IMG/VR virus record: IMGVR_UViG_3300045971_000149
Location: 93,926 to 157,925 of that record
Origin: a virus
Reading direction: 5' to 3' (one strand)
Length of the DNA stretch: 64,000 nucleotides
Positions 33,276-40,767 of this stretch are shown here, in pieces. Below the pieces are notes generated by a model, which did no database searches, was not told the origin of the DNA, and saw only the letters and a list, made by a program, of their open reading frames with translations. Position 1 is the stretch's first letter. Every line of letters starts with the position of its first letter. Position numbers and translations under genes: made by a program.

Positions 33276-35597
33276 ATGATTACAGTTGTCAAGCGTAATG
33301 GTAAAAGAGTTCCATTAGACATTAGCAAGATACAGAGACAGGTAGCACATGATTGCAAAGGCATTGACGGAGTTAGTCCGTCAATGATTGAAATTAAAGC
33401 ACAAATAGAATTACATGATGGGATGTCAACTAAGACAATCGACGAACTTTTGCTAAAAGCAATGGTCGACTTAATCGATGAAACAGAAAACCCAGAAATC
33501 AATAATGTAAATTATCAATATGTAGCAGGTAGACAAAAAGTCAGTATGCTACGCAAAGAAGTATACGGAGAATACGATCCTCCTCGATTATACGACATCG
33601 TAACAAAGAATGTAGAACTAGGTATGTATTCTAGTGAATTACTAGATTGGTACACTAAAGAAGAATGGGATATTATTGATCTGTTTCTAGATCATGATAA
33701 AGACGAGAACTATACCTACGCCGCAGTTGCACAGCTTGCTGAAAAATATCTTGTGCAAAACAGAGCAACAGGTCAAATCTACGAAACTCCACAAGTACGT
33801 TATGCTATTGCAGCAGCAACAGCATTCCACAACGAAGCCAGAGATAAGCGATTAAAGTATGTTAAAGATTATTACGAGTGTGCTAGTGACGGCCATTTTA
33901 CCCTTGCCACTCCTGTGCTTGCTGGGCTTGGGACTCCTACTAAACAGTTTAGTAGTTGTGTTCTCATTAGCTCCGACGATACACTGGACTCTATTTTCGC
34001 CTCGGGCGAGATGATGGCAAAGTATGCTAGCAAACGCGCTGGCATCGGATTAGAGATTGGACGTATACGGCCTGTCGGCGCCCCTATTCGAAATGGTGAG
34101 ATCAAACATACAGGCATGATACCATTCTTGAAGAAATGGTTTGCCGATTTGCGGTCTTGCTCACAAGGTGGCATTCGTAATGCATCATGCACAGTAACAT
34201 TTCCCATTTGGCATGCACAGTTTGAAGACCTTATTGTTCTTAAGAATAATCAAGGTACTGAAGAAACCCGTGTACGTCAAATGGATTACAGTGTTGTAAT
34301 CAACAAAATGTTTTGGAATCGTTACAGGAACAAGCAAAATATTACATTGTTTGATCCGCACGAAGTTCCAGACTTGTACGAAGCATATTATCGCAACAGC
34401 GTAGAATTTGAAAAGTTGTATGTACAGTACGAACAAGATGCAACTAAAAAGCGTAAAGTGTTATCTGCTGAAGAAATCTTTAAACAAAGTATTCTTAAGG
34501 AACGTAGCGATACTGGACGCATTTACTTTGTCTTTATTGACAATGTTGTTAATCAAGGCCCGTTTGACTCTAATACTGATCCCATTTACCAAAGTAATTT
34601 ATGCCAGGAAATTTTGTTACCCACAAGACCTTTCCAACGTATCGAAGACCCGGAAGGACGCATTGCGTTATGTACACTAGGATCAATTAACTGGGGTGCA
34701 TTCCGTAACCCACAGGATATGCGTAAAGCCTGCCGTGTATTAGTTCGTAGTTTAAGTAACCTGCTTTCGTATCAAGATTTCTTATCTATTCAAAGTAAGC
34801 TTGCTAACACTGAGTTCGAGCCACTAGGTGTTGGCATCACCAACCTTGCTTACTGGCATGCTCGCCGTAGTTTTAAATATGGAACACCCGAGGCACTTGC
34901 AGAAGTCAAACGTTGGATGGAACATCAAGCATACTATCTAACCGAAACAAGTGTAGAGCTTGCCCAAGAAAAAGGGCCATGCTCGCGTAGCGAATACACT
35001 TGGTACGGCAAGGGAGTATTTCCTTGGGAGCGACGGGCAACCGGTGTTAATGAATTGACAGACTTCACACCTAGCTTAGATTGGGAGCCACTACGTGCTA
35101 ACATGATTAAGTATGGCATTCGTAATGCTACGTTAATGGCAGTCGCACCAGTTGAGTCTAGCAGTGTTGTATTGAACAGTACAAACGGAATTGAAATGCC
35201 AATGGAACTTATTTCTGTTAAGGAATCAAAAGCAGGATCGTTTGTGCAGGTTGTACCAGAATATAGGAAGTACAAAAACCGTTATCAAATGATGTGGGAA
35301 CAAACTGATTGCGTTGAATACTTAAAGACAGCAGCAGTTCTAGCAGCTTATGTTGACCAGAGTTTGAGTACAAATACATTTTACAGTCCAAAACACTTTA
35401 AGGATGGCAAGGTTCCCGGTACACTAATTGCAAAGAATTTAATGCTTGCATATAAATGGGGTTTGAAAACTCTATATTACTCACTTATAGATAAAGTTGG
35501 TTCTAAAAATGTGTTAAACACCCAAACTGATGTATTAGTGGCCGCCACTCCTGTTACACTGTATGAAGATGACGACTGTGAAGCCTGCAAGTTATAA
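33276..35597 (+). CDS. nrdA: Ribonucleotide reductase class Ia, alpha subunit
   Basis: 773 aa. ITVVKRNGKRVPLDISKIQR is the N-terminal ATP-cone start. FSSCVLISSDDTLDSIFASG contains one of the active-site disulfide cysteines; QSNLCQEILLPT holds the catalytic Asn-Cys-Glu; CTLGSINWG the second disulfide Cys; MAVAPVESSSVVLNST follows as usual. The C-terminal EACKL retains the redox C-x-x-C pair (CEAC). It reduces NDPs for phage DNA synthesis with NrdB and glutaredoxin, both encoded nearby. No intein or frame interruption is seen. Confidence 0.96.
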   Translation: MITVVKRNGKRVPLDISKIQRQVAHDCKGIDGVSPSMIEIKAQIELHDGMSTKTIDELLLKAMVDLIDETENPEINNVNYQYVAGRQKVSMLRKEVYGEYDPPRLYDIVTKNVELGMYSSELLDWYTKEEWDIIDLFLDHDKDENYTYAAVAQLAEKYLVQNRATGQIYETPQVRYAIAAATAFHNEARDKRLKYVKDYYECASDGHFTLATPVLAGLGTPTKQFSSCVLISSDDTLDSIFASGEMMAKYASKRAGIGLEIGRIRPVGAPIRNGEIKHTGMIPFLKKWFADLRSCSQGGIRNASCTVTFPIWHAQFEDLIVLKNNQGTEETRVRQMDYSVVINKMFWNRYRNKQNITLFDPHEVPDLYEAYYRNSVEFEKLYVQYEQDATKKRKVLSAEEIFKQSILKERSDTGRIYFVFIDNVVNQGPFDSNTDPIYQSNLCQEILLPTRPFQRIEDPEGRIALCTLGSINWGAFRNPQDMRKACRVLVRSLSNLLSYQDFLSIQSKLANTEFEPLGVGITNLAYWHARRSFKYGTPEALAEVKRWMEHQAYYLTETSVELAQEKGPCSRSEYTWYGKGVFPWERRATGVNELTDFTPSLDWEPLRANMIKYGIRNATLMAVAPVESSSVVLNSTNGIEMPMELISVKESKAGSFVQVVPEYRKYKNRYQMMWEQTDCVEYLKTAAVLAAYVDQSLSTNTFYSPKHFKDGKVPGTLIAKNLMLAYKWGLKTLYYSLIDKVGSKNVLNTQTDVLVAATPVTLYEDDDCEACKL

Positions 35598-35778
35598 CCT
35601 GTGTGCCTGTATGGGCCCAATGTACGGAGAACCGATGTGCCCATGTAAAATGGCAGGTTTGCCACGTAGTGAAGAATATAAAACTTATATGTTACCAGAA
35701 AATGTAGCAGCAAGAGAAGCAGAAATAACTAAGGTCTTTGCAGAAATATTTGCAAGAAGGAAAGAAAAGAATGTCTAA
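35563..35778 (+). CDS. Cys-rich small protein between nrdA and nrdB, 71 aa
   Basis: Overlaps nrdA by 35 bases and nrdB by 8. CACMGPMYGEPMCPCKM has four Cys in a compact zinc-ribbon-like knuckle, followed by a helix. ATG 35563 is the first start; ATG 35611 is also possible. Placement between the RNR subunits suggests a redox or metal role, but this is inference only. Confidence 0.6.
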   Translation: MKMTTVKPASYNLCACMGPMYGEPMCPCKMAGLPRSEEYKTYMLPENVAAREAEITKVFAEIFARRKEKNV

Positions 35779-36871
35779 AGAACAATACGATTTTACTAAA
35801 CAAACAAACTATCTAAAGCGTAAGATGTTTCTGGATCCAGCAGGACCAGTTACGGTACAGCGTTTTGAAGAAGTTAAGTATCCTAAATTACAGAAGTACG
35901 AAGAGCTCGCCCGCGGGTTCTTTTGGGTGCCAGAAGAAATTAGTTTAACTAAAGATAAGATTGATCACAAAGAAGCAAGCGAAGCAGTAAAACATATCTT
36001 TACAAGCAACTTGTTACGTCAAACTGCGTTAGATAGTATTCAAGGCCGCGCACCATTCCAAGTGTTCGGTCCTGTATGCAGTATCCCGGAACTAGAAGCC
36101 CTCACGCTAACATGGAGCTTCTTCGAAACAAGTATCCACAGTAAAAGCTATAGTCACATTATTCGCAATGTGTACGGTGTTCCGAAAGACGAGTTCAATA
36201 AAATACATGAAACGAAAGAAATTGTCGGGATGGCGGCAAGTATTGGCCGCCATTATGAGTCTCTGCACCAATTGAACAGCCGTAAAGAAATCGGCGAAAA
36301 AGTAGACGAATATGAGCATAAAAAGGCGATTTGGATGGCATTAAACGCCAGTTATGCGCTGGAAGCGTTCAGATTTATGGTCTCCTTTGCTACGAGCTTG
36401 GCAATGGTAGAAAACAAGATTTATATAGGAAACGGTAACATTATTAGTCTTATACTCCAAGACGAATTGCTACATACAGAATGGACTGCGTGGCTAATTA
36501 ATAATGTAGGGAAAGATGATTCAGACTTTGAAAAGATTGAAGTAGATTGTGCAGTAGAAGTATATCAGATGTACATGGAAGTGATACAGGAAGAAAAGGA
36601 TTGGGCGGACTACTTATTCAAACTAGGCCCGGTCATTGGACTAAATGCAACTATTCTAAAAGACTTTGTAGACTTTACCGCATTTTCTCGATTAAAAGAT
36701 ATTGGAGTTAAGTATCTTGCAGATCATCCTAAAATGAGTCCTATCCCTTGGTTTAACAAGCATGTAAACATCGGCAAGAAACAGTCGGCGTTACAAGAAA
36801 CAGAATCGACAAACTATGTTATCGGCGTAATGTCTGACACAGTTTTGCACGAGGAATTACCGGAGTTATAA
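35771..36871 (+). CDS. nrdB: Ribonucleotide reductase class Ia, beta subunit
   Basis: 366 aa from ATG 35771. FWVPEEISLTKDKID, DSIQGRAPFQVFGPVCSIPE, SKSYSHIIRNVYG (radical Tyr region), ALEAFRFMVSF and ILQDELLHTEW (E-x-x-H ligands) follow the E. coli NrdB order. One difference: the first ligand helix reads ETSIHSKSY, i.e. E-x-x-x-H instead of the E-x-x-H of E. coli (ETIHSRSY), a one-residue insertion. The subunit supplies the tyrosyl radical for NrdA. Confidence 0.95.
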   Translation: MSKEQYDFTKQTNYLKRKMFLDPAGPVTVQRFEEVKYPKLQKYEELARGFFWVPEEISLTKDKIDHKEASEAVKHIFTSNLLRQTALDSIQGRAPFQVFGPVCSIPELEALTLTWSFFETSIHSKSYSHIIRNVYGVPKDEFNKIHETKEIVGMAASIGRHYESLHQLNSRKEIGEKVDEYEHKKAIWMALNASYALEAFRFMVSFATSLAMVENKIYIGNGNIISLILQDELLHTEWTAWLINNVGKDDSDFEKIEVDCAVEVYQMYMEVIQEEKDWADYLFKLGPVIGLNATILKDFVDFTAFSRLKDIGVKYLADHPKMSPIPWFNKHVNIGKKQSALQETESTNYVIGVMSDTVLHEELPEL

Positions 36872-36873
36872 AA

Positions 36874-37065
36874 ATGTCAAATTGGGTTAAATTTCCTGGA
36901 AATCCGTTGCCTGTACCAGGCCAATGGTATAGTGTCTCTCCAACTGGAAGAGATGTCGATGCAATACGGGGGCAGTTTACTGGTTACCCGGCAGGATTTG
37001 CCCAATTCGTCAATGAATACTATCTCCTAATGTTCCCCGGAACTATTTACTGGAAGGAAATATAA
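36874..37065 (+). CDS. Small hypothetical protein, 63 aa
   Basis: MSNWVKFPGNPLPVPGQWYS, then GRDVDAIRGQFTGYPAGFAQ: Pro/Gly/Trp-rich, probably a compact beta fold. It lies between nrdB and glutaredoxin with gaps of only 1-2 bases. Unknown function. Confidence 0.6.
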   Translation: MSNWVKFPGNPLPVPGQWYSVSPTGRDVDAIRGQFTGYPAGFAQFVNEYYLLMFPGTIYWKEI

Positions 37066-37066
37066 A

Positions 37067-37291
37067 ATGAAACAAGCTATAGTATGGTCAAAGGATGCTT
37101 GCGCACATTGCGAACAGGCTAAAAATTTATTGAAGTCTAAAAATATCGCGTATGAAGAACGTAATATTATGAAAGACTGGACAAAGGCACAACTGCTAGA
37201 GGCTGTTCCCACCGCAAGAGCACTTCCACAAATTTTCCTAGACGGAGAGTATGTTGGCGGGTTCTCTGAATTACGAGCAAAAATAATGTAA
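37067..37291 (+). CDS. grx: Glutaredoxin
   Basis: 74 aa, typical short phage glutaredoxin. VWSKDACAHCEQAKNLLKSK carries the C-x-x-C active site (CAHC); ALPQIFLDGEYVGGFSEL contains the cis-Pro (LP) and the GG(F/Y)xxL glutathione site. It reduces NrdA after each turnover. Position in the nrd operon supports this. Confidence 0.93.
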   Translation: MKQAIVWSKDACAHCEQAKNLLKSKNIAYEERNIMKDWTKAQLLEAVPTARALPQIFLDGEYVGGFSELRAKIM

Positions 37292-37674
37292 TGAACACAG
37301 TAGGAAATATAAATTACGGTACTGTATTGCCAAACACAGTATCAACTGGAACTATAACTATTCCGGCCGCTGGCCTTTCAGCAGCAGGTGCATATTCCTT
37401 TGCTGTGCCTGCATACACAATGAATTACGCTGCAAATCAGATAGGCATTGTAAGTAACAGTGGCCTTAAAGTCACAGGGTCTTCTACATTTGACGGCGAC
37501 GTGACCATACAAGGACGCAGCATCAGTAAGACTCTTGAAACTATAGAGAAGCGATTAGCTATTCTTACGCCCGATCCTAAAAAGTTAGAGAAGTGGGAAG
37601 TATTGCAAAAAGCGTACTCACAGTATAAGATGTTAGAAGCGTTGCTCCATGAGGAAGATAATGGAAACGCCTGA
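37291..37674 (+). CDS. Virion-type protein, 127 aa
   Basis: First half MNTVGNINYGTVLPNTVSTG onwards is a Thr/Gly-rich beta domain like fibre or decoration proteins; second half RLAILTPDPKKLEKWEVLQK then AYSQYKMLEALL is helical and conserved in marine myophages as I recall. It sits oddly inside the RNR/ThyX operon, a location also common in T4-like marine phages. Confidence 0.68.
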   Translation: MNTVGNINYGTVLPNTVSTGTITIPAAGLSAAGAYSFAVPAYTMNYAANQIGIVSNSGLKVTGSSTFDGDVTIQGRSISKTLETIEKRLAILTPDPKKLEKWEVLQKAYSQYKMLEALLHEEDNGNA

Positions 37675-37822
37675 ACAAAAGATTGCTAAACAAGAAAAAG
37701 AAATACAGCAGCTAAAAGCCAGTATACAAAGACTTGAAAAGGCTGTATCATTGTTAGAGCGCGAAAACAATCGCCGTAAGCAAGATATTACACAAATAGC
37801 AAACGTATTAAAAAGAGGGTAA
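37661..37822 (+). CDS. Coiled-coil small protein, 53 aa
   Basis: METPEQKIAKQEKEIQQLKA then SIQRLEKAVSLLERENNRRK: a single uninterrupted coiled coil with a basic end. It overlaps the previous gene by 14 bases and ends one base before thyX. Probably oligomeric; function unknown. Confidence 0.62.
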   Translation: METPEQKIAKQEKEIQQLKASIQRLEKAVSLLERENNRRKQDITQIANVLKRG

Positions 37823-38491
37823 ATGAAAGTAAAATTAATATCTACTAGTAAGCCTAGTAGACACATGTACGACGAAGGTCTCATAGATGCACAAGATTTA
37901 ATCGGGTTTTGTGCAAGAGTAAGTAATCCTAGTAATCAGTTTAACACTGAAACAAGCGAAAAGCTAATACGGTATCTAATCAAGCATCAACACTGGTCCC
38001 CACTAGAGATGGTGTCTGCGTGTATTGAGATCGAAACAACCCGTGATATAGCAAGACAAATACTACGTCATCGTAGCTTTAGCTTTCAAGAGTTTAGCCA
38101 ACGATACGCCGACCCTACAAAGGATCTAGATTTCGTATTGCGGGAAGCAAGATTACAAGATACTAAAAATAGACAAAACAGCATAGAAACGACTGATGCT
38201 GAATTACAAGTATGGTGGGATGCTAAACAGAAATTCTTAATCGATTATGTAAAGGCTACATATGCAGAAGCAATCGAGAAAGGTATTGCTAAAGAACAAG
38301 CCCGATCTATTTTGCCCGAAGGTAATACAGTTAGTCGATTGTATATGAACGGTACACTACGCTCGTGGATTCATTTCATTGAATTGCGTAGCTCAAACGG
38401 TACACAAAAAGAGCACCAAGCGGTTGCTCGAGCGTGTGCACAGGCTATTGTGGAAGTATTCCCAATGGCATCAGAATTTGTAAAGGATTAA
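37823..38491 (+). CDS. thyX: Flavin-dependent thymidylate synthase
   Basis: 222 aa. RHRSFSFQEFSQRY is the ThyX signature RHRxxSxxxxSxR. HWSPLEMVSACIEIETTRDIARQ is the upstream helix with the HxSPLE motif and SILPEGNTVSRLYMNGTLRSWIHFIELR the FAD/dUMP region. It makes dTMP from dUMP using FAD and methylenetetrahydrofolate. Together with nrdAB and glutaredoxin it forms a dNTP supply operon. Confidence 0.95.
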   Translation: MKVKLISTSKPSRHMYDEGLIDAQDLIGFCARVSNPSNQFNTETSEKLIRYLIKHQHWSPLEMVSACIEIETTRDIARQILRHRSFSFQEFSQRYADPTKDLDFVLREARLQDTKNRQNSIETTDAELQVWWDAKQKFLIDYVKATYAEAIEKGIAKEQARSILPEGNTVSRLYMNGTLRSWIHFIELRSSNGTQKEHQAVARACAQAIVEVFPMASEFVKD

Positions 38492-38492
38492 A

Positions 38493-38783
38493 ATGCTTAT
38501 CACTAAAGGCGCCTCAATTGGCGAAGTTGTAACTATGAAGTTAGTTACAGGAGAAGAAATCATCGGCAAGCTAGCAACAGAGACAGATACACATTACGGT
38601 ATCGCTCGTCCCCTTACGCTAGTAGCAGGACCTAAGGGACTAGGATTGCAACCGTGGTTGTTCACAGTAGACACAGAGAAGACAATCAAGTTCCCAAAGG
38701 ATAAAGTTATCATCATCGATTCTACCATGAAAGAAATGGCAGATAGCTATCTTACTGGTACAACTGGCATTGCACTGAGTTAA
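38493..38783 (+). CDS. Sm-like (LSm-type) phage protein, 96 aa
   Basis: GEVVTMKLVTGEEIIGKLA then YGIARPLTLVAGPKGLGLQP. The pattern VTMKLVTGEEIIG(K/R) followed by (I/L)xRP is that of small phage proteins with an Sm-like beta barrel, conserved in T4-like marine phages. They may bind RNA, but this is unproven. C-terminus MADSYLTGTTGIALS. Confidence 0.7.
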   Translation: MLITKGASIGEVVTMKLVTGEEIIGKLATETDTHYGIARPLTLVAGPKGLGLQPWLFTVDTEKTIKFPKDKVIIIDSTMKEMADSYLTGTTGIALS

Positions 38784-38786
38784 ATA
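38780..38786 (+). promoter_or_regulatory. Late-type element, leaderless arrangement
   Basis: TTAAATA ends six bases before ATG 38792. Confidence 0.4.
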
Positions 38787-38791
38787 GTTTT

Positions 38792-39238
38792 ATGATTACG
38801 CCGGCAGCGAACACCACTAATTTTTATTCTGCGTTCTCTGTTGGCATACTAGTAACTAATACAAGTAGTGGAACAACTATAGTTTCGGCTCCTGTTGTAT
38901 CGGCAAGTTTTGTTGACCCCGGCATTGTAATTACGTCTGATATCTCTGGATTAGTTACAATATCGGGAATGTATAAAACTATTATCCCAATCGGGTACAC
39001 ATGGCGCGACAATAGTTTTAATCTAAAAACTGGAACAACTGCTCCAAATGCAGGTGAGTATCAAAAGTTTATAAAGATTGATTCTCCAGCTAGTACATCT
39101 GCAGATTGCACATACACAATTACTACAGCATACGATTCGGGCACAATAACTGATACATATGTTGACCACGTAATCGTTGATAGCTTCACTAAAGTTGCCG
39201 ATATACTAACTGGATTATTAGCAGGAGTAAAACCGTGA
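38792..39238 (+). CDS. Virion protein, 148 aa (upstream of PAAR)
   Basis: Thr/Ser/Val-rich with immunoglobulin-like strands (MYKTIIPIGYTWRDNSFNLK, TSADCTYTITTAYDSGTITD). It overlaps the PAAR gene start by four bases, so it is probably a baseplate or spike-associated protein. No named family. Confidence 0.68.
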   Translation: MITPAANTTNFYSAFSVGILVTNTSSGTTIVSAPVVSASFVDPGIVITSDISGLVTISGMYKTIIPIGYTWRDNSFNLKTGTTAPNAGEYQKFIKIDSPASTSADCTYTITTAYDSGTITDTYVDHVIVDSFTKVADILTGLLAGVKP

Positions 39239-39540
39239 GTTCACAACCAATAGCAAGAATAGGCGATAAAACAACAGGGCATGGACCGTACCTCCCAAGA
39301 CCGAGTACAGGTGGAAGTAGTGATGTGTTTGTAAACGGAATTGCAGTAAGCAGGGTAGGTGATGATTGGGCACCACACGGAGGAATTCCTCCTGATGTTC
39401 ATTCCGGAGAAGTGGGGGAAACAGTTTCGGGTTCTGGTACAGTATTTGTCAATGGCAAACCGCTAGCAAGGATCGGAGACACAGTAGACGGTGCTGATAA
39501 GATCGCAGGCGGCAGTTCTGATGTATTTGCCGGTGGTTAA
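39235..39540 (+). CDS. PAAR-domain spike-tip protein
   Basis: 101 aa, GTG start. IARIGDKTTGHGPYLPRPST, VFVNGIAVSRVGDDWAPHGG, GSGTVFVNGKPLARIGDTVD: two P/A-x-A/S-R blocks, conserved His residues for metal binding and VFVNGxxxxRxGD repeats. PAAR proteins cap the central spike of T4-like baseplates (gp5.4) and sharpen it for membrane piercing. Confidence 0.9.
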   Translation: MSSQPIARIGDKTTGHGPYLPRPSTGGSSDVFVNGIAVSRVGDDWAPHGGIPPDVHSGEVGETVSGSGTVFVNGKPLARIGDTVDGADKIAGGSSDVFAGG

Positions 39541-39596
39541 TTAAGTCAGAACTAAATAATTTAGTCTAGAGGGAGCAAACCTGCATAGCGTGGTTG

Positions 39597-39620
39597 GGAT
39601 AGTGAGAGTCTATCCTTTTT
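39597..39620 (+). terminator. Terminator after PAAR gene
   Basis: GGATAG / CTATCC, six base pairs with a 7-base loop and T5 tail. A further dyad TGACGAA / TTCGTCA (39620-39650) lies between it and the next promoter and could be an operator. Confidence 0.7.
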
Positions 39621-39652
39621 GACGAAGAACTGTGCCCTCGGATTTCGTCAGG

Positions 39653-39681
39653 TTGACAACATTCCTAGATTGTTGTAAAAT
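39653..39681 (+). promoter_or_regulatory. Promoter for csp and probably the tmRNA
   Basis: TTGACA, 17 bases, TAAAAT (39676-39681). No other promoter is evident before the tmRNA acceptor piece. Confidence 0.75.
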
Positions 39682-39708
39682 TAATTTTTAAGGTAATAAG
39701 GTAACACA

Positions 39709-39912
39709 ATGGCAACAGGTAAAGTAAAATGGTTTAGCGCCCCTAAGGGTTTCGGGTTCATTACCCCTGATAACGGTGGAGCAGACTTGTTTGCACACTT
39801 CAGTCAAATTAACTCGCAAGGATATAAGAGCCTAGACGAAGGTCAAGCAGTAACTTTTGAAGTTACGCAAGGCCAAAAGGGTCCTCAGGCTAGCAATATT
39901 CAGTTAGTCTAA
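39709..39912 (+). CDS. csp: Cold-shock (CspA-type) RNA-binding protein
   Basis: 67 aa. [20 protein letters not shown] includes RNP1 (KGFGFI); [20 protein letters not shown] includes RNP2 (LFAHF); the end [16 protein letters not shown] is canonical. It binds single-stranded nucleic acid and melts RNA secondary structure. The gene ends only a few bases before the tmRNA acceptor piece, so both are likely on one transcript. Confidence 0.95.
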   Translation: MATGKVKWFSAPKGFGFITPDNGGADLFAHFSQINSQGYKSLDEGQAVTFEVTQGQKGPQASNIQLV

Positions 39913-39917
39913 AAGGT

Positions 39918-39982
39918 TATTGCTGTACGAAGCAAATAGAAATAAGTGGAACACCCGGGGGCAGTGCCCGGCATCTCCACCA
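39918..39982 (+). ncRNA. ssrA: tmRNA, acceptor piece (3' half) of a circularly permuted gene
   Basis: The piece ends CATCTCC-A-CCA (39972-39982). Before it is a T arm CCGGG / CCCGG (39955-39959 with 39967-39971) closing the 7-base loop GGCAGTG. The acceptor strand CATCTCC pairs with GGGGATG at 40086-40092 (seven pairs, one G-U). TGCTGT (39921-39926) pairs with ACAGCA at 40128-40133, and CGAAG (39928-39932) with CTTCG at 40105-40109, nested as in helix P2. The GGCAGT type of T loop is one I remember from alphaproteobacterial two-piece tmRNAs. The 5' boundary is approximate. Confidence 0.88.
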
Positions 39983-39993
39983 TAAGGGAAGTT

Positions 39994-40158
39994 ATGAAAC
40001 ATTTAGAATGGTATCAGATATTGCTGTGTCTTGCAGTTCCGATAAACTATTTTTATTGGTGTGTATTACATAGTTTCTTTATGATGGGGATGACACAGGA
40101 TCGACTTCGCAAAGAGTACATAAGCAGACAGCACGACACAGATAGTCGTAAAAAGTAA
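39994..40158 (+). CDS. Possible small membrane protein overlapping the permuted tmRNA, 54 aa
   Basis: ATG 39994 follows AAGGGAAG with good spacing. MKHLEWYQILLCLAVPINYF then YWCVLHSFFMMGM is hydrophobic enough for one or two membrane helices; the tail is charged (RLRKEYISRQHDTDSRKK). The frame covers the tmRNA intervening segment and runs into the first 73 bases of the coding piece. It could be real or a by-product of constrained sequence. Confidence 0.4.
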   Translation: MKHLEWYQILLCLAVPINYFYWCVLHSFFMMGMTQDRLRKEYISRQHDTDSRKK

Positions 40159-40240
40159 AACAAAAACAACCGCAAACGATTCAGTTTACGCATTAGCAGC
40201 TTAACAGCCGCTTAGGGTAGTTATACCTCGTAACAGAAAC
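40086..40240 (+). ncRNA. ssrA: tmRNA, coding piece with tag ANDSVYALAA
   Basis: Starts GGGGATG-ACACAGGATCGAC, matching the conserved tmRNA 5' end (GGGGCTG...GGATTCGAC in E. coli). The tag reading frame is 40172-40204: GCA AAC GAT TCA GTT TAC GCA TTA GCA GCT TAA, giving ANDSVYALAA. It is followed by CAGCCGCTTAGGG, like the E. coli region after the tag stop. Because the CCA half lies upstream, the gene is permuted and the intervening 103 bases (39983-40085) must be cut out. The 3' end is approximate. Confidence 0.9.
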
Positions 40241-40248
40241 TAACAAGG

Positions 40249-40269
40249 ACCCGCTTCGGCGGGTTTCTT
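40249..40269 (+). terminator. Terminator of the csp-tmRNA transcript
   Basis: ACCCGC-TTCG-GCGGGT with a T-rich tail (TTTCTT). Confidence 0.88.
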
Positions 40270-40304
40270 ATGTGGAATGTATAACTACTATATAAGGAGA
40301 TTAT

Positions 40305-40448
40305 ATGGAAGAAAAGCGAGGAAAACGAATCGAAAAATGGGTAAAACGATACCATTATCGCCTGGAATTGTTAAGATCTGTTGCTCCTGTTGTCGTTATC
40401 ACTTTACAATGCATTATACTGTATCATGTTTACTTTGTGAAGAATTAA
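40305..40448 (+). CDS. Small single-pass membrane protein, 47 aa
   Basis: Start preceded by AAGGAG. A basic N-terminus (KRGKRIEKWVKRYHYR) is followed by one membrane helix SVAPVVVITLQCIILYHVYF. Such tiny proteins can be phage inner-membrane effectors. No family is known. Confidence 0.62.
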   Translation: MEEKRGKRIEKWVKRYHYRLELLRSVAPVVVITLQCIILYHVYFVKN

Positions 40449-40451
40449 TGA

Positions 40452-40459
40452 GATAAATA
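40452..40459 (+). promoter_or_regulatory. T4-type late promoter, leaderless arrangement
   Basis: GATAAATA ends four bases before ATG 40464. Confidence 0.6.
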
Positions 40460-40463
40460 TTCA

Positions 40464-40766
40464 ATGCGAATAAAAGATCTATTAATTGAAAACATAGTTA
40501 ACGCCGGGGTACAAATAAAGGCGGACGAGTATTATGCGAACGTAAAGAAGACTATCCCTAATGTGTTTAACATGTTAAATCAAGTTGTAAAAGGCCCTAA
40601 ACCTACATACGAGCAATTACAAGATGCCGCAGAAGCCGGATACAAGTTTTTACAAGATCAACTCAATACAGATAACTGGGATCAAAAAGTAAAGCAGGCA
40701 GGTGAGATTGTTAAACGACATATTTCAGATATAGTTACAAAGCAAACAAATAACACTGATCAATAA
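40464..40766 (+). CDS. Hypothetical late protein, 100 aa
   Basis: MRIKDLLIENIVNAGVQIKA, then FNMLNQVVKGPKPTYEQLQD: helical, charged. MRIKDLL resembles the openings of several virion-associated proteins in this genome. No ribosome binding site, which fits a leaderless late mRNA. Function unknown. Confidence 0.65.
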   Translation: MRIKDLLIENIVNAGVQIKADEYYANVKKTIPNVFNMLNQVVKGPKPTYEQLQDAAEAGYKFLQDQLNTDNWDQKVKQAGEIVKRHISDIVTKQTNNTDQ

Positions 40767-40767
40767 G

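Noticed and set aside
39918-39982. Remnant attachment site in a host ssrA 3' end
   Set aside because: A complete, pairing coding piece with tag follows, so it is a working gene rather than an att fragment; no integrase is seen.
39918-40240. Conventional one-piece tmRNA
   Set aside because: The CCA half lies before the 5' GGGG half; no second CCA-bearing T arm is found after the tag, so only the permuted form fits.
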